A stretch of 37,092 nucleotides of DNA from DASTCC01 sp035711465 (GTDB lineage Bacteria > Acidobacteriota > Vicinamibacteria > Vicinamibacterales > SCN-69-37): NCBI GenBank assembly GCA_035711465.1, contig DASTCC010000463.1:1-37092 (forward strand), written 5' to 3'. The translations under genes and the position numbers were made by a program. This document shows, piece after piece, positions 16,952 to 25,599 of this stretch; the stretch's first letter is position 1; every line of letters starts with the position of its first letter. Below the pieces are notes generated by a model that was not told the origin of the DNA, did not search any database, and was given only the letters and a program-made list of their open reading frames with translations.

Positions 16952-19381
16952 ATGTCGTCGATGCTCGGCTCGATCGTCCGTCCGGCAGTGCGCGCGCTCA
17001 GCGCGCGGCCCGGCCTCTCGGCGACCGTCGTCGGTTCGCTCTCGCTCGGCCTCGCGGTCACCGCCATCGCGTTCGGCGTGCTCGACGCCGCGGTGCTCCG
17101 GCCGTTTCCGTTTCCCGAGCCCGACCGCCTCGTCGGCATCGGCAGTGCGTATCCGCGTCTCAATCGGCCGCTCGGCTTCTTCGAGGCGATGTCGGCGCCC
17201 GAGTACCTCGACATCCGCGACGGCGCCCGGACGCTCGATCGCGTCCTCGCGTTCGATCTGAACAACGAAGCGATCGTCTTCGGCGATCGGCCCGAGCGCG
17301 TGTTCACGGCCTTCGTCTGGGCCGACCCGCTGACGACGCTCGGCATCAAGGCGGCGATTGGGCGCGGCTTCACGCGCGAGGAGATCGAGGGCGGCGCCGC
17401 GGTGGCGATCGTCAGCGATTCGCTGTGGCGGAACGTGCTCGGCGCCGACACCGGCGTCATCGGCCGGCAGGTGCGCTGGAACGGCCGGCCGGTCGAGATC
17501 GTCGGCGTGGCGCCGCCGCGGACGCGCATCTACGGCACCGACATCTGGATGCCGATGGGCGATCGGCCGGCGACGCTGCCGCGCGATCGCCGGCAGTTCA
17601 ACGTCATGGCGCGCATCGGTCCGGGGACGCCGCTCGAGGCGGTGCAGCGCGAGCTCGAGCAGATCGCGCGCAGGATCGAGCTCGCCCATGGCCCGGGGTT
17701 TCCGGAGTACGAGCGCTTTCAACTCGGCGCGCGGCCGTGGACCGAGATCGACGGGTGGGGCTACGCCGGCGTCAACGTCATCGCCCTGGCGGCGCTGGCA
17801 TTGCTGGTCGTGCTGATCGGCGCGAACCTGGCGGGGCTGCTGCTGGCGCGTGCGGGCGCGCGGCGTCACGAATCGGCCGTGCATCTCGCCCTGGGCGCCG
17901 GCCGCGGAAGAATCGTCTCGAATCTGCTCGCGGAGGCGGCGGTGCAGGGGCTCTCGGCGGCGGCGTTGGCCGTCGGCCTCACGTGGGTCGGCCTGCGTCT
18001 GCTGCCCGTCGTGATGCCTGCGGGCATCCTGCCCGGCGAGGCCGCGCTCGGGCTTTCGCCGCGGCTCGTCGCTGGCGTCGTCGCCGGCGCGCTCGTCCTG
18101 ACGGCGCTGATCGGGCTCGTGCCGGCGTGGCAGCTGGCCCGCGTCAAGCCGGCCGACCTACTCAACGCCGGCGCGTCGCGCGCGATCGGATCGCGGACGA
18201 CACGGCGGCTGCACGAGTGGGTCGTCGGCTTCGAGCTGGCCGTGGCGACCGCGGTCACCGCCGCGGCGATGCTGCTCGCGGTGCACACCGGCCGCGTCCT
18301 CCGCGTCGATCGCGGCTTCGACACCAGCGGTCTCATCGTCACGCGCGTGACGCTGCCGGTCGCGAAGTACGACGGCGAGCGCAGCCTCGCGTTCTTCGAC
18401 GCCGCGCTCGAGCGCGTGCGGGCGCTGCCGGCGGTGGCTGCCGCATCGGCGTCGAATCAGCCGCCGCCCGGCGTGTTCAGCCGCAGCCAGTTCGAGATCG
18501 CAGGGCAGTCGACGGCCTCGGCGCAGACGCTGCCGTCGGCGTTCTACACGACCGCCGCCTCGGGCTATCGCGAGACCCTCGGCCTGCGGCTCGAGCAGGG
18601 GCGGTGGTTCGACGAGACCGCGCCGGACACCGGCCCGCGGGAGGTCGTCGTCAATCGCACCGCCGCCGATCGCTTCTTCCCGACCGCGGGCGCGGTCGGC
18701 CAGCGCATCCGCATCGTCGGTCCCGCGAACGACGGCAGCGTCGCGGAGATCGTCGGCGTCGTCAGCGACGTCCGTAACGCCGGTCTGGTCGCCAACCCGG
18801 CGCCGGAGATCATCGGCAGCGTCCGTCAGATTCCGGCGCGGCGCCGGACGCAGCTCTATCTCGCGATTCGATCGACCGGCGATCCCGGCGCCGTGGTCGG
18901 CGACGTCCGCCAGATCGTTCAGTCGCTCGATCCCGATCAGCCGATCTATGCGATCTCGACGGTCGAGGATCAATACGAGGGCGGCATCGCCGCGCGCCGC
19001 GGCGCCGCGTGGCTGCTCGCCGCGTTCTGCGGGGTGGCGATCGCGCTCGCCGGCCTGGGCGTGTTCGGCGTGCTCACGTATGCCGCCGCCGATCGGGCGC
19101 GCGAGATTGGCCTCCGTGTCGCGCTCGGCGGACGGCGCTCGTCGATCGTCCGGCTGATGCTCGCGCAGGCGGCGCGCCCGCTCGTCGCCGGGATCGCTGT
19201 CGGCGCGTTGGCCGTCGTGCTCGGCGAGCGCTATCTCGCCGCGTGGCTGTTCGGCGTCCAGCCGAATCCGATCGTGCTGGCGCTGACGGTGCTCGCGCTG
19301 TTCGCGATCGGCATCCTCGCCGGTCTCGTGCCATCGTTGCGGGCCAGCCGGTTGTCCCCGCTCGACGCGCTGAGGCAGTAG
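16952..19381 (+). CDS. ADOP-like FtsX/MacB permease without prefix domain or PadR partner
   Basis: This 809-residue permease has the same duplicated plan as the other two in the window: first helix ATVVGSLSLGLAVTAIAFGVLDAAV, periplasmic domain, central helices (VIALAALALLVVLIGANLAGLLLARAG), and a second unit ending with ALAGLGVFGVLTYAAADRAREIGLRVALGGR and a final helix block. It lacks the cytoplasmic prefix domain and begins directly with a short amphipathic segment. No PadR gene precedes it; the upstream neighbour is the DUF2461 gene. No ATPase gene is nearby. I chose the ATG at 16952; the open frame extends 21 codons further upstream but only through the end of DUF2461. The substrate is unknown. 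Confidence 0.88.
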   Translation: MSSMLGSIVRPAVRALSARPGLSATVVGSLSLGLAVTAIAFGVLDAAVLRPFPFPEPDRLVGIGSAYPRLNRPLGFFEAMSAPEYLDIRDGARTLDRVLAFDLNNEAIVFGDRPERVFTAFVWADPLTTLGIKAAIGRGFTREEIEGGAAVAIVSDSLWRNVLGADTGVIGRQVRWNGRPVEIVGVAPPRTRIYGTDIWMPMGDRPATLPRDRRQFNVMARIGPGTPLEAVQRELEQIARRIELAHGPGFPEYERFQLGARPWTEIDGWGYAGVNVIALAALALLVVLIGANLAGLLLARAGARRHESAVHLALGAGRGRIVSNLLAEAAVQGLSAAALAVGLTWVGLRLLPVVMPAGILPGEAALGLSPRLVAGVVAGALVLTALIGLVPAWQLARVKPADLLNAGASRAIGSRTTRRLHEWVVGFELAVATAVTAAAMLLAVHTGRVLRVDRGFDTSGLIVTRVTLPVAKYDGERSLAFFDAALERVRALPAVAAASASNQPPPGVFSRSQFEIAGQSTASAQTLPSAFYTTAASGYRETLGLRLEQGRWFDETAPDTGPREVVVNRTAADRFFPTAGAVGQRIRIVGPANDGSVAEIVGVVSDVRNAGLVANPAPEIIGSVRQIPARRRTQLYLAIRSTGDPGAVVGDVRQIVQSLDPDQPIYAISTVEDQYEGGIAARRGAAWLLAAFCGVAIALAGLGVFGVLTYAAADRAREIGLRVALGGRRSSIVRLMLAQAARPLVAGIAVGALAVVLGERYLAAWLFGVQPNPIVLALTVLALFAIGILAGLVPSLRASRLSPLDALRQ

Positions 19382-19478
19382 GCCGACGGCGCGGGCGGGC
19401 ATCGCGCAGCTTCCATACATAATTGAAGGACCGACGCGGGGCAGCGCTCCGATGCCCATCGTGTCGCAGGGAGGCACG

Positions 19479-19883
19479 ATGGTCAGGCTGCTTTCGTGGA
19501 CGACGGCGGTGGTGATGGTCGTGGCAGGCGTCAGCGTGATGGCGGTGCGCGAGCGCGTGCGCGCGCAAGGGCTGCCGGTGCAGCAGGAAGGGCGTCCTGG
19601 TTACCCGTCGCTGGCGACGGTGATGGTCCTCAACAAGAGACCCGAAGAGGCCGTGCCGGTGAGCATCGAAGCGAATCGCTTCGGCCCGCTCCCGGTCGCG
19701 GTGACGACCACCGTCGGCACGGTGGCCAACGCACAGCGCTGGGAGTATCGATCGGTCAGAATCAAGACCGGCGACGATCCCATCGGCCCACTCAACGCCG
19801 CCGGCACCGACGGCTGGGAGGCGATCTCGACGATGGCCGTGCCTGACGGCGCGGTCATCCTGCTCAAGCGGCCGCGGCCGTAG
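19479..19883 (+). CDS. Secreted DUF4177-like small protein
   Basis: This 134-residue protein has an N-terminal hydrophobic signal (about residues 4-25) and a C-terminal domain (about 85-134) reading WEYRSVRIKTGDDPIGPLN, then GTDGWEAISTMAVPDGAVILLKRP. That is the pattern of DUF4177-type domains (W-E-Y-x-x-V, G-x-x-G-W-E, L-K-R-P). The function is unknown. I chose the ATG at 19479 because GGAGG lies four bases upstream; an earlier in-frame ATG at 19452 has no ribosome site. A weak -10-like CATAAT is present at 19418. The pantothenate genes start 10 bases after its stop, so it may be the first gene of their transcript. Confidence 0.75.
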   Translation: MVRLLSWTTAVVMVVAGVSVMAVRERVRAQGLPVQQEGRPGYPSLATVMVLNKRPEEAVPVSIEANRFGPLPVAVTTTVGTVANAQRWEYRSVRIKTGDDPIGPLNAAGTDGWEAISTMAVPDGAVILLKRPRP

Positions 19884-19893
19884 AGGCGATTCG

Positions 19894-20550
19894 ATGTTCC
19901 GAGCGATCTCCGTGATCGGGCGCGGGCGTGTGGGCGCCGCCATCGCCGCGCGCCTCGACGAGCGCGGCCTGCTCGTCGAGAGCGCCGCCGACCTCGTCGT
20001 CCTCTGCGTGCCCGACGGCGCGATCGCGCCGGTGGCGGCGTCGATCGCGCCCGGGCCGTGGATCGCGCACGTCAGCGGCGCGACGCCGCTCTCGGCGCTG
20101 GCGCCGCACGCGACGCGATTCGGCGTGCACCCACTGCAGACCTTCACGCGATCGCGCGGCGCCGAGCAGCTCGACGGCGCCTGGGGCGCGGTCACCGCCG
20201 AGACCAGCGACGCGCGCGCGCGCGGCGACTGGCTCGCGGCCACGCTCGGCTTGCGCGCGTGTCCCATCGACGAGCGCGCGCGCGTGCTCTATCACGCCGG
20301 CGCGTCGATGGCGTCGAACTATCTGGTCACGATCTATCGCGCCGCGGCGCGGGCGTTCGAGGCCGCCGGCGCGCCGCCCGAAGCGCTCGTGCCGCTGATG
20401 ACCCGGACCATCGAAAACGGCTTCGAGCTGACCGGGCCGATTTCGCGGGGCGACTGGGCGACCGTGCGCGCGCACGAAGCCGCGCTGCACGCGGCGCTGC
20501 CCGACGTCGAGCGGCTCTACCGCGTCCTCGGCGAGGCGACATCGCGATGA
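19894..20550 (+). CDS. Rossmann-fold/DUF2520 protein, candidate PanG-type ketopantoate reductase
   Basis: This 218-residue protein has an N-terminal NAD(P)-binding fold with VIGRGRVGAAIAARL and a strand LVVLCVPDGAI, then a helical DUF2520 domain with FGVHPLQTF and YHAGASMASNYLVTIYR. It overlaps panC by four bases (ATGA), and panC overlaps panB, so all three should be translated together. Pantothenate synthesis needs a ketopantoate reductase between the PanB and PanC steps, and no panE is visible here. A PanG enzyme unrelated to PanE was described in Francisella as a ketopantoate reductase; I recall it as Rossmann-like but cannot verify that it belongs to this family. The function is therefore an inference from operon position and cofactor fold. 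Confidence 0.85.
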   Translation: MFRAISVIGRGRVGAAIAARLDERGLLVESAADLVVLCVPDGAIAPVAASIAPGPWIAHVSGATPLSALAPHATRFGVHPLQTFTRSRGAEQLDGAWGAVTAETSDARARGDWLAATLGLRACPIDERARVLYHAGASMASNYLVTIYRAAARAFEAAGAPPEALVPLMTRTIENGFELTGPISRGDWATVRAHEAALHAALPDVERLYRVLGEATSR

Positions 20551-21365
20551 TCGTCGTTCGCAGCGTCTCCGACATGCGCGCCTTCGTCCGCGCCCGGCAT
20601 GCCGGCGAGCGCGTCGGCTTCGTGCCGACGATGGGCGCGCTGCACGAGGGACACGTCTCGCTGATGCGGATGGCGCGTTTCGAGTGCGAGGTCGCCGTCG
20701 CCAGCATCTTCGTCAACCCGACGCAGTTCAACGATCCCGCCGACCTGGCCCGCTATCCGCGGCCCGAAGCGGCCGACATCGAGCTCGCCGAAGAGAGCGG
20801 TCTCGACGCGCTCTTCATGCCGGCGGCAGCCGAGATGTACCGCGCCTCGCGGGTGACGACGATCGACATGACCGGTCCGGCGCTCGGCTTCGAAGGCGAG
20901 TATCGTCCCGGCCATTTTCGCGGCGTCCTGCTCGTCTGCCTCAAGCTCTTTCACATCGTCGAGCCCGACGCCGTCTACCTCGGCCAGAAGGACGCGCAGC
21001 AGGTCGCGGTGCTCACCGAGCTCGTGCGCGATCTCGACCTCGAGATCGAGATCCGCGTCGGCCGCACGGTGCGCGAGGCCGACGGCCTGGCGATGTCCTC
21101 GCGCAACGCCCGGCTGTCGCCGGACGAACGCCGCCGGGCGCTGGCGATCCCGCGCGCGCTCCGGCGCGCGGTCGAGGCGCACGGCCGGGGCGAGGATCCG
21201 GTCGTCGCGGCCCGGGCTGCGCTCGACGGCCTGGCCGTCGATTACGTCGGTATAGCCGATCTCAATGACCGGCAGACGCTGGTCGTCGCGGCCTCGGCCG
21301 GCGCAACGCGGCTGATCGATAATGTTCCTCTGGACCAGCCGGAGCTGGCAGGCTTCGAGGTATGA
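20547..21365 (+). CDS. panC: Pantothenate synthetase
   Basis: This 272-residue enzyme condenses pantoate with beta-alanine using ATP, in the cytoplasm, to make pantothenate. Motifs of the family are all visible: PTMGALHEGHVSLMR (the HxGH-type ATP site), SIFVNPTQFN, GEYRPGHFRGV, YLGQKDAQQ and AMSSRNARLS. I chose the ATG at 20547, which overlaps the stop of the DUF2520 gene as ATGA and is where homology begins; the frame is open well upstream but there lies in a wrong frame of the preceding gene. It overlaps panB by four bases at its end. Confidence 0.97.
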   Translation: MIVVRSVSDMRAFVRARHAGERVGFVPTMGALHEGHVSLMRMARFECEVAVASIFVNPTQFNDPADLARYPRPEAADIELAEESGLDALFMPAAAEMYRASRVTTIDMTGPALGFEGEYRPGHFRGVLLVCLKLFHIVEPDAVYLGQKDAQQVAVLTELVRDLDLEIEIRVGRTVREADGLAMSSRNARLSPDERRRALAIPRALRRAVEAHGRGEDPVVAARAALDGLAVDYVGIADLNDRQTLVVAASAGATRLIDNVPLDQPELAGFEV

Positions 21366-22276
21366 ACAGCAGTTCCGATTCCCCGTCCGGCGCCGGCAAG
21401 ATCGCGCTGCCCGAGCTCGCCGATCGCGTGCGCCGCGGCGACCGCCTCGCGGTGATCACCGCCTACGACGCGCCCAGCGCGCGCCTGGCCGACGCGGCCG
21501 GGATCGACATCATTCTGGTCGGCGACTCGGCCGGCACCACGGTGCTCGGGCTCGACTCGACGGTGCCGGTGACGATGGACGAGATGCTGGTGTTCACGCG
21601 CGCGGTCTCGCGCGGCACGTCGCGCGCCATCGTCGTCGCCGACATGCCGTTCGGCTCGTATCAGATCTCCGAAGAAACGGCGGTCGCCAACGCCGTCCGG
21701 TTCGTGCAGGAAGCCGGCGCCGACGCCGTGAAGCTCGAAGGCGCGGGGCGGACGCTGACGCGCGTCAGCGGCATCGTCGACGCCGGGATTCCGGTGATGG
21801 GGCACATCGGGCTGACGCCGCAGTCGGCGACCAAGCTCGGCGGCTACAAGGCGCAGGGGCGAACGGCCGCGGCGGCGCGCCGCCTCGTCGACGAAGCGAT
21901 CGCGCTCGAGCGCGCCGGCTGTTTCTCGATCGTGCTAGAAGCGATTCCGGCGGCGGTCGCCGCGCGCATCACCGATGCCGTGTCGATTCCGACGATCGGT
22001 ATCGGCGCCGGCGCGGGCTGCTCGGCGCAGGTCCTGGTCTGGCACGATCTGCTCGGGCTCATCGACGGGCCGATGCCGCGCTTCGTCAAGCAGTACGCCC
22101 GGCTGGCGGAGACCATCCGCGGCGCGCTCGACACCTATGTCGCCGAAGTCCGATCCGGCGCTTTCCCGGCCGACGAGCACACCTACGGGATGCCCGACGC
22201 CGAGCGCTTCCAGTTCGAGGTCGACCTCGCCAAACCGCGGTCCCAGCGGGGCCGCGACCGCAATCCGATCCGATAG
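21362..22276 (+). CDS. panB: 3-methyl-2-oxobutanoate hydroxymethyltransferase
   Basis: This 304-residue enzyme transfers a hydroxymethyl group from methylene-tetrahydrofolate to 2-oxoisovalerate, giving ketopantoate. The metal and catalytic residues are visible: D55 in VGDS, D94 in ADMPFGSYQ, E126 in VKLEG, H148 in MGHIGLTPQ and E193 in LEAIP. GAGAGCSAQVLVWHDLLGL is also typical. The protein is slightly longer than the E. coli enzyme because of a Ser-rich start and a basic C-terminal tail. It overlaps panC with ATGA. panD and panE are not in the window. Confidence 0.97.
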   Translation: MNSSSDSPSGAGKIALPELADRVRRGDRLAVITAYDAPSARLADAAGIDIILVGDSAGTTVLGLDSTVPVTMDEMLVFTRAVSRGTSRAIVVADMPFGSYQISEETAVANAVRFVQEAGADAVKLEGAGRTLTRVSGIVDAGIPVMGHIGLTPQSATKLGGYKAQGRTAAAARRLVDEAIALERAGCFSIVLEAIPAAVAARITDAVSIPTIGIGAGAGCSAQVLVWHDLLGLIDGPMPRFVKQYARLAETIRGALDTYVAEVRSGAFPADEHTYGMPDAERFQFEVDLAKPRSQRGRDRNPIR

Positions 22277-22287
22277 GACCGTGGCCG

Positions 22288-22319
22288 GGAACTTCCGGAC
22301 TCCGGCCGACATTACCGTA
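22288..22319 (+). promoter_or_regulatory. Possible ECF-type promoter before the sigma factor gene
   Basis: GGAACTT (22288-22294) matches the -35 element of many ECF sigma factors, and CGTA (22316-22319) could serve as the -10, although the spacing (over 20 bases) is longer than usual. If real it would imply autoregulation. Confidence 0.25.
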
Positions 22320-22341
22320 GTGAAAGGCCGCGGCAGGCGCC

Positions 22342-22893
22342 GTGGCCGGCCCTGGCGCCGTGCAGACTGATCACGAGCTGATGCTCGCCTATCGGGGCGG
22401 CGATCGCACCGCGTTCGAGCTCCTGTTCGATCGCTACCGCGATCCGGTCTGGCGCTTCTTCCGGCGGCGCGTCGTCGACCCGACGCGCGCCGAGGAGCTG
22501 ACGCAGGAGACGTTCCTGGCGGTCATTCAGGGCGCGAGACGGTACGAGCCGCGGGCGGAGTTTCGCAGCTATCTCTTCGGCATCGCGTTCAACCAGCTGC
22601 TGGCCGATCGCCGCCGGGCGCGGCGCGAGCAGGCGCGAACGGCCGAGCCGCGCGACGTCGCCGGCGAGGGCGCCGATCCGAACGCCGTGATCTGGGTGCG
22701 GCAGGCGCTGGCGTCGCTCGACGACATCGATCGCGAGGTGCTGATGCTGCGCGAGTACGACGCGTTCAGCTACGACGAGATCGCCGCGCTGCTCCGGATT
22801 CCGGTGGGCACGGTGCGATCGCGGCTGTTCCGCGCCCGCGAAGCGCTCCGCGGCGCGCTCGCCGGCAGGGAAACGCAAGAGGTGATGCAGTGA
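22342..22893 (+). CDS. ECF RNA polymerase sigma factor
   Basis: This 183-residue sigma factor has region 2 (ELLFDRYRDPVWRFFRRRV, then AEELTQETFLAV, then FRSYLFGIAFNQLLADRRR) and region 4 (LDDIDREVLMLREYDAFSYDEIAALLRIPVGTVRSRLFRAREAL). No region 3 is present, as expected for the extracytoplasmic function class. The start is a GTG at 22342; a second GTG at 22363 is an alternative. The gene overlaps the following anti-sigma gene by four bases (GTGA), the classical arrangement for co-produced sigma and anti-sigma pairs. The signal it answers to is unknown. Confidence 0.93.
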   Translation: MAGPGAVQTDHELMLAYRGGDRTAFELLFDRYRDPVWRFFRRRVVDPTRAEELTQETFLAVIQGARRYEPRAEFRSYLFGIAFNQLLADRRRARREQARTAEPRDVAGEGADPNAVIWVRQALASLDDIDREVLMLREYDAFSYDEIAALLRIPVGTVRSRLFRAREALRGALAGRETQEVMQ

Positions 22894-24455
22894 CCGATCC
22901 TCACATCGCTCGTCGTGAAGAGGTCATGGCGTGGCTGGACGGCGAGCTCGGCGGCGAGCGCGCCGACGCCGCGCGCGCGCATCTGGCGTCGTGTGCCGAG
23001 TGCGCCGCGCTCGCGGGAGAGTGGCAGAAGGCGGCGACGGCGCTCTCGGCTTGGCAGGTCGAGGCGTCGCCCGATCGGATGGCGGTGCGCGTGCTGGAGG
23101 CCGCAGCGAAAGGGCCCGAATCTCGACGCGCGTGGGCGTTCCCGCTGCTTCCCGCGCTCTCGCAGTGGAGTCTGGTCGCCGCCACAGTTGCCGCCGTTGT
23201 CGTCGGCAGCGTGATCGTGCTGCGCGTGCCTGGGTGGATCTCGGACAGCAGACTCACGGTGCCAGAGGCGCTGAACACCGAGCAGGCGCCGAACGCGCCC
23301 GCGACGGTTCCGCCGCCGCCCGTTCAACAGCCGGCGCCGGAACGACCCGCTGTCGATCGCGAGACGCGCGGTCGGCCGACGGAGGGCCCAGGAGCAGGGA
23401 GCCTGTCGCGTCGTGCACCGGCCGACACGAAGAAGCCCGCGGAAGGCACGCGCGCGGAAACCGCGGATGCGACGCGGCCGCAGGGACAGACGTTCAGGAA
23501 CGCGGCGCCGCCAGCGGCTGCGGCTGTGTCCGCCGCTCCGCCACCACCACCGCCGCCGGCGCCCGTGGCAACGCCGCCGCCACCCGCGGCGCCGCCGGCC
23601 ACGATGGCGGAGACGGTTGCCAAGCCTCCGATCGCGACGACGACGCCGACGCAACCGAGCCGGACGGTGCAGAGCCGCGCCGGCGGGGGAGGTCGCGGCG
23701 GCGGTATCAGCGGCCTCGGCTACATACAGTCGCCGTTGCTCAAAGCCGGCTCCGATGCGCCGGCGATCGTCCGTCACGCCGAGCTCGCCGTCGTCGTCGA
23801 GCGCTTCGACGACGCGCGCCCGGCGATCGAGCGCATCGTCCAGGAACGATCTGGCGCGATCGGATCGCTCGATGTCGCGACCGAGTCGGCCACGCCGCGG
23901 ACGATCGTGGCGGTGCTGCGAATTCCGGTGGCCAGCTACGAAGCGGCGCTGAACGATCTGCGGCGGCTCGGCAAGGTCAGCCGCGAATCGCAGTCGAGCG
24001 ACGACATCTCCGCGGCGGTCCGCGATCTCGGCGCGCGCCTCACCACTGCGCGGCAGCAGGAGACGCGGCTCCGCGATCTGCTGCAACGCCGCGGCGAGCT
24101 GAACGACGTGCTCGCCGTCGAACGCGAGCTGGCGCGCGTCCGCAGCGACATCGAGCGGATGGAAGCGGAAGCGCGCGCCAATGCCGATCGCGTGGCGCTC
24201 GCGACGATCACATTGCGAGTGGAGGAGGGCTATCGCGCGGCGCTCTTGCCTGAATCGGATTCGATCGGCCGCCGCATCTCGAACGCGTTCGTCGACGGCT
24301 GGCGCGCGGCGTTCGATCGCGTGGTCGAGCTGATGATCGGCGTGCTGCAGGTCACGCCGACGCTAGTCCTCTGGGGTCTGCTGGCGGTCTATCCGTATCG
24401 GCTGATTCGAAGACGAACACGGCTGGGGCCGCGAGGCTCGAACCTTCCGGCCTGA
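22890..24455 (+). CDS. Anti-sigma factor fused to a DUF4349 domain
   Basis: This 521-residue protein begins with a zinc-binding anti-sigma motif, H31-x3-C35-x2-C38, in the typical setting VMAWLDGELGGERADAARAHL. A membrane segment follows (about 93-111), then a long Pro/Ala/Arg-rich linker (about 115-275) with Gly-rich ends. The C-terminal half (about 290-505) is DUF4349: HAELAVVVERFDDA, the long coiled coil around RDLGARLTTARQQETRLRDL, and a final membrane helix (LVLWGLLAVYPYRLI) with basic residues after it. The zinc finger should hold the sigma factor in the cytoplasm while the linker and DUF4349 lie outside, anchored twice. DUF4349 may sense envelope state; that is inference. It is coupled to the sigma gene. 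Confidence 0.9.
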   Translation: MTDPHIARREEVMAWLDGELGGERADAARAHLASCAECAALAGEWQKAATALSAWQVEASPDRMAVRVLEAAAKGPESRRAWAFPLLPALSQWSLVAATVAAVVVGSVIVLRVPGWISDSRLTVPEALNTEQAPNAPATVPPPPVQQPAPERPAVDRETRGRPTEGPGAGSLSRRAPADTKKPAEGTRAETADATRPQGQTFRNAAPPAAAAVSAAPPPPPPPAPVATPPPPAAPPATMAETVAKPPIATTTPTQPSRTVQSRAGGGGRGGGISGLGYIQSPLLKAGSDAPAIVRHAELAVVVERFDDARPAIERIVQERSGAIGSLDVATESATPRTIVAVLRIPVASYEAALNDLRRLGKVSRESQSSDDISAAVRDLGARLTTARQQETRLRDLLQRRGELNDVLAVERELARVRSDIERMEAEARANADRVALATITLRVEEGYRAALLPESDSIGRRISNAFVDGWRAAFDRVVELMIGVLQVTPTLVLWGLLAVYPYRLIRRRTRLGPRGSNLPA

Positions 24456-24488
24456 ACCCGCAGCCCGCAGCCTGGAGCCTGCCGCCCG
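24454..24488. repeat. Five-unit heptanucleotide tandem array
   Basis: Five consecutive 7-base units (GAACCCG, CAGCCCG, CAGCCTG, GAGCCTG, CCGCCCG) fill the whole gap between the stops of two convergent genes. The first unit begins at the last two bases of the anti-sigma stop codon. Confidence 0.6.
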
Positions 24489-25427
24489 TTACCGCTTCAG
24501 ACGCGAAATCAACTTAGCGGTGGCGTCCTTGACCGCCTTGTCCGTCGCCTCGCCGAGGATCGTGTCGCGGAAGTCGCGGCTGTTCATGTCGATCGAACCG
24601 AAGTTGCCGTTGACGTTCGCTCCGAGCAGCAGGCCGGCGCGGCTCGACTTGCCCTCGCCGGTGACGCTGGCGAGGATCTCGCCGGTGGTCGAATCGACGG
24701 CGCGCACGGTGATGGCGACGTTGGCGGTGGTGTTCTTCGCGCCGGCGCCGCCGATGAAGCGGCCCGCGTACGATCCCGCCGTGCCGCCGACGTTCTTTTC
24801 TTCGGAGCCGAACTTGGTCACCGATCCGGTGATCAGCAGATTGGCGCCGAGCACCTTGCCGAGCGACGCCGCCTGAGCGGCCGACGGCGCGGCGCGGTTG
24901 CTGTTGGCGAGGTCCTGCTCGGCGAGCACGGCTTCGATCGCCTTGCGCTCGAGCATCCGCAGGTCGCTCGTGTTGAGCAGCTGCTCGACGAACATGTCGG
25001 CGACGCCGCGGCCGATGTCCCAGGTGCCCGACCACCAGTGCTGCACGGTGCCGTAGTCGAAGTTCATGACCGCCGCGGTCTTGCGCTCGGCAGCCGTGGA
25101 CGCCGGTGCCGCGGCGGCCGCGCCAGCAGCGGGGGCAGCCGTCGCGCGCACGGCCGACTTCAGGATGAAGCCGACACGATCGAACCCGGAGCTGTCCTTG
25201 GGCAGCCGGACCTGAAAGTAGGTGCCGGAACTGCCGACGACTTCGAGCACCGCGCCGACCGGCACGGGCGTGACGACGGGGCTGTTGGCTTCAGCGGAGA
25301 GGAAGACTTTGGCATCGGCGGTCACGACCTGCACCGCGCCCGGCGTTTGTGCGGACGCCACGGCGGGCAATACCGCGCAGGCCAGCACGAACACGCTGCG
25401 TCGCAACCAGTGGGAGACCTGATTCAT
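24489..25427 (-). CDS. Secreted CsgG-like protein with SH3-type domain
   Basis: This 312-residue protein has a signal peptide (about 1-26, ending ASA-Q), an SH3-like segment (about 30-90: VVTADAKVFLSAEANSPVV, then VGAVLEVVGSSGTYFQVRLP), an Ala-rich linker, and a CsgG/FlgT-type domain (about 110-312). The latter shows AVMNFDYGTV, GRGVADMFVEQLLNTSDLRMLERKAIEAVLAEQDL, LGANLLITGSVTKFG and the strand-rich end with TTGEILASVTGEGKS. CsgG in E. coli is the outer-membrane pore for curli export, but many CsgG-domain proteins have other envelope roles. The signal ends in Ala-Gln with no lipobox cysteine, so a curli-type lipoprotein pore is unlikely. The ATG at 25427 starts right at the signal peptide. 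Confidence 0.85.
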   Translation of the reverse strand: MNQVSHWLRRSVFVLACAVLPAVASAQTPGAVQVVTADAKVFLSAEANSPVVTPVPVGAVLEVVGSSGTYFQVRLPKDSSGFDRVGFILKSAVRATAAPAAGAAAAAPASTAAERKTAAVMNFDYGTVQHWWSGTWDIGRGVADMFVEQLLNTSDLRMLERKAIEAVLAEQDLANSNRAAPSAAQAASLGKVLGANLLITGSVTKFGSEEKNVGGTAGSYAGRFIGGAGAKNTTANVAITVRAVDSTTGEILASVTGEGKSSRAGLLLGANVNGNFGSIDMNSRDFRDTILGEATDKAVKDATAKLISRLKR

Positions 25428-25567
25428 AGACCCTCGCGAGGATGGTAGATCGTCCTGCATCTCATCGGCCGAACTGATTGGCCGCGTTAGCCTGCAGCGC
25501 CCATTATCGGACGATGCGTGCGCTTCGGTGCGGCCCCGCGATCCTGCGTTTCGACACGGCATTTTGC

Positions 25568-25576
25568 TGTTAGACT
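25568..25576 (+). promoter_or_regulatory. Extended -10 promoter (TGtTAGACT)
   Basis: TG one base before TAGACT gives an extended -10 in the 172-base divergent gap, 23 bases before the ATG at 25600. A weak TTTCGA lies 16 bases further upstream. The leader would contain the GAGGGAG ribosome site. Confidence 0.45.
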
Positions 25577-25599
25577 CGGCCTTGAGGGAGAGCAAAAAC

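Noticed and set aside
16831..18777. Long plus-strand open frame overlapping the unpaired permease
   Set aside because: It is in another frame of the permease gene, Arg/Ala-rich, with no domain or ribosome site.
22770..24086. Minus-strand open frame (438 codons) across the sigma/anti-sigma genes
   Set aside because: Low-complexity Arg/Gly translation opposite two genes with clear domains.
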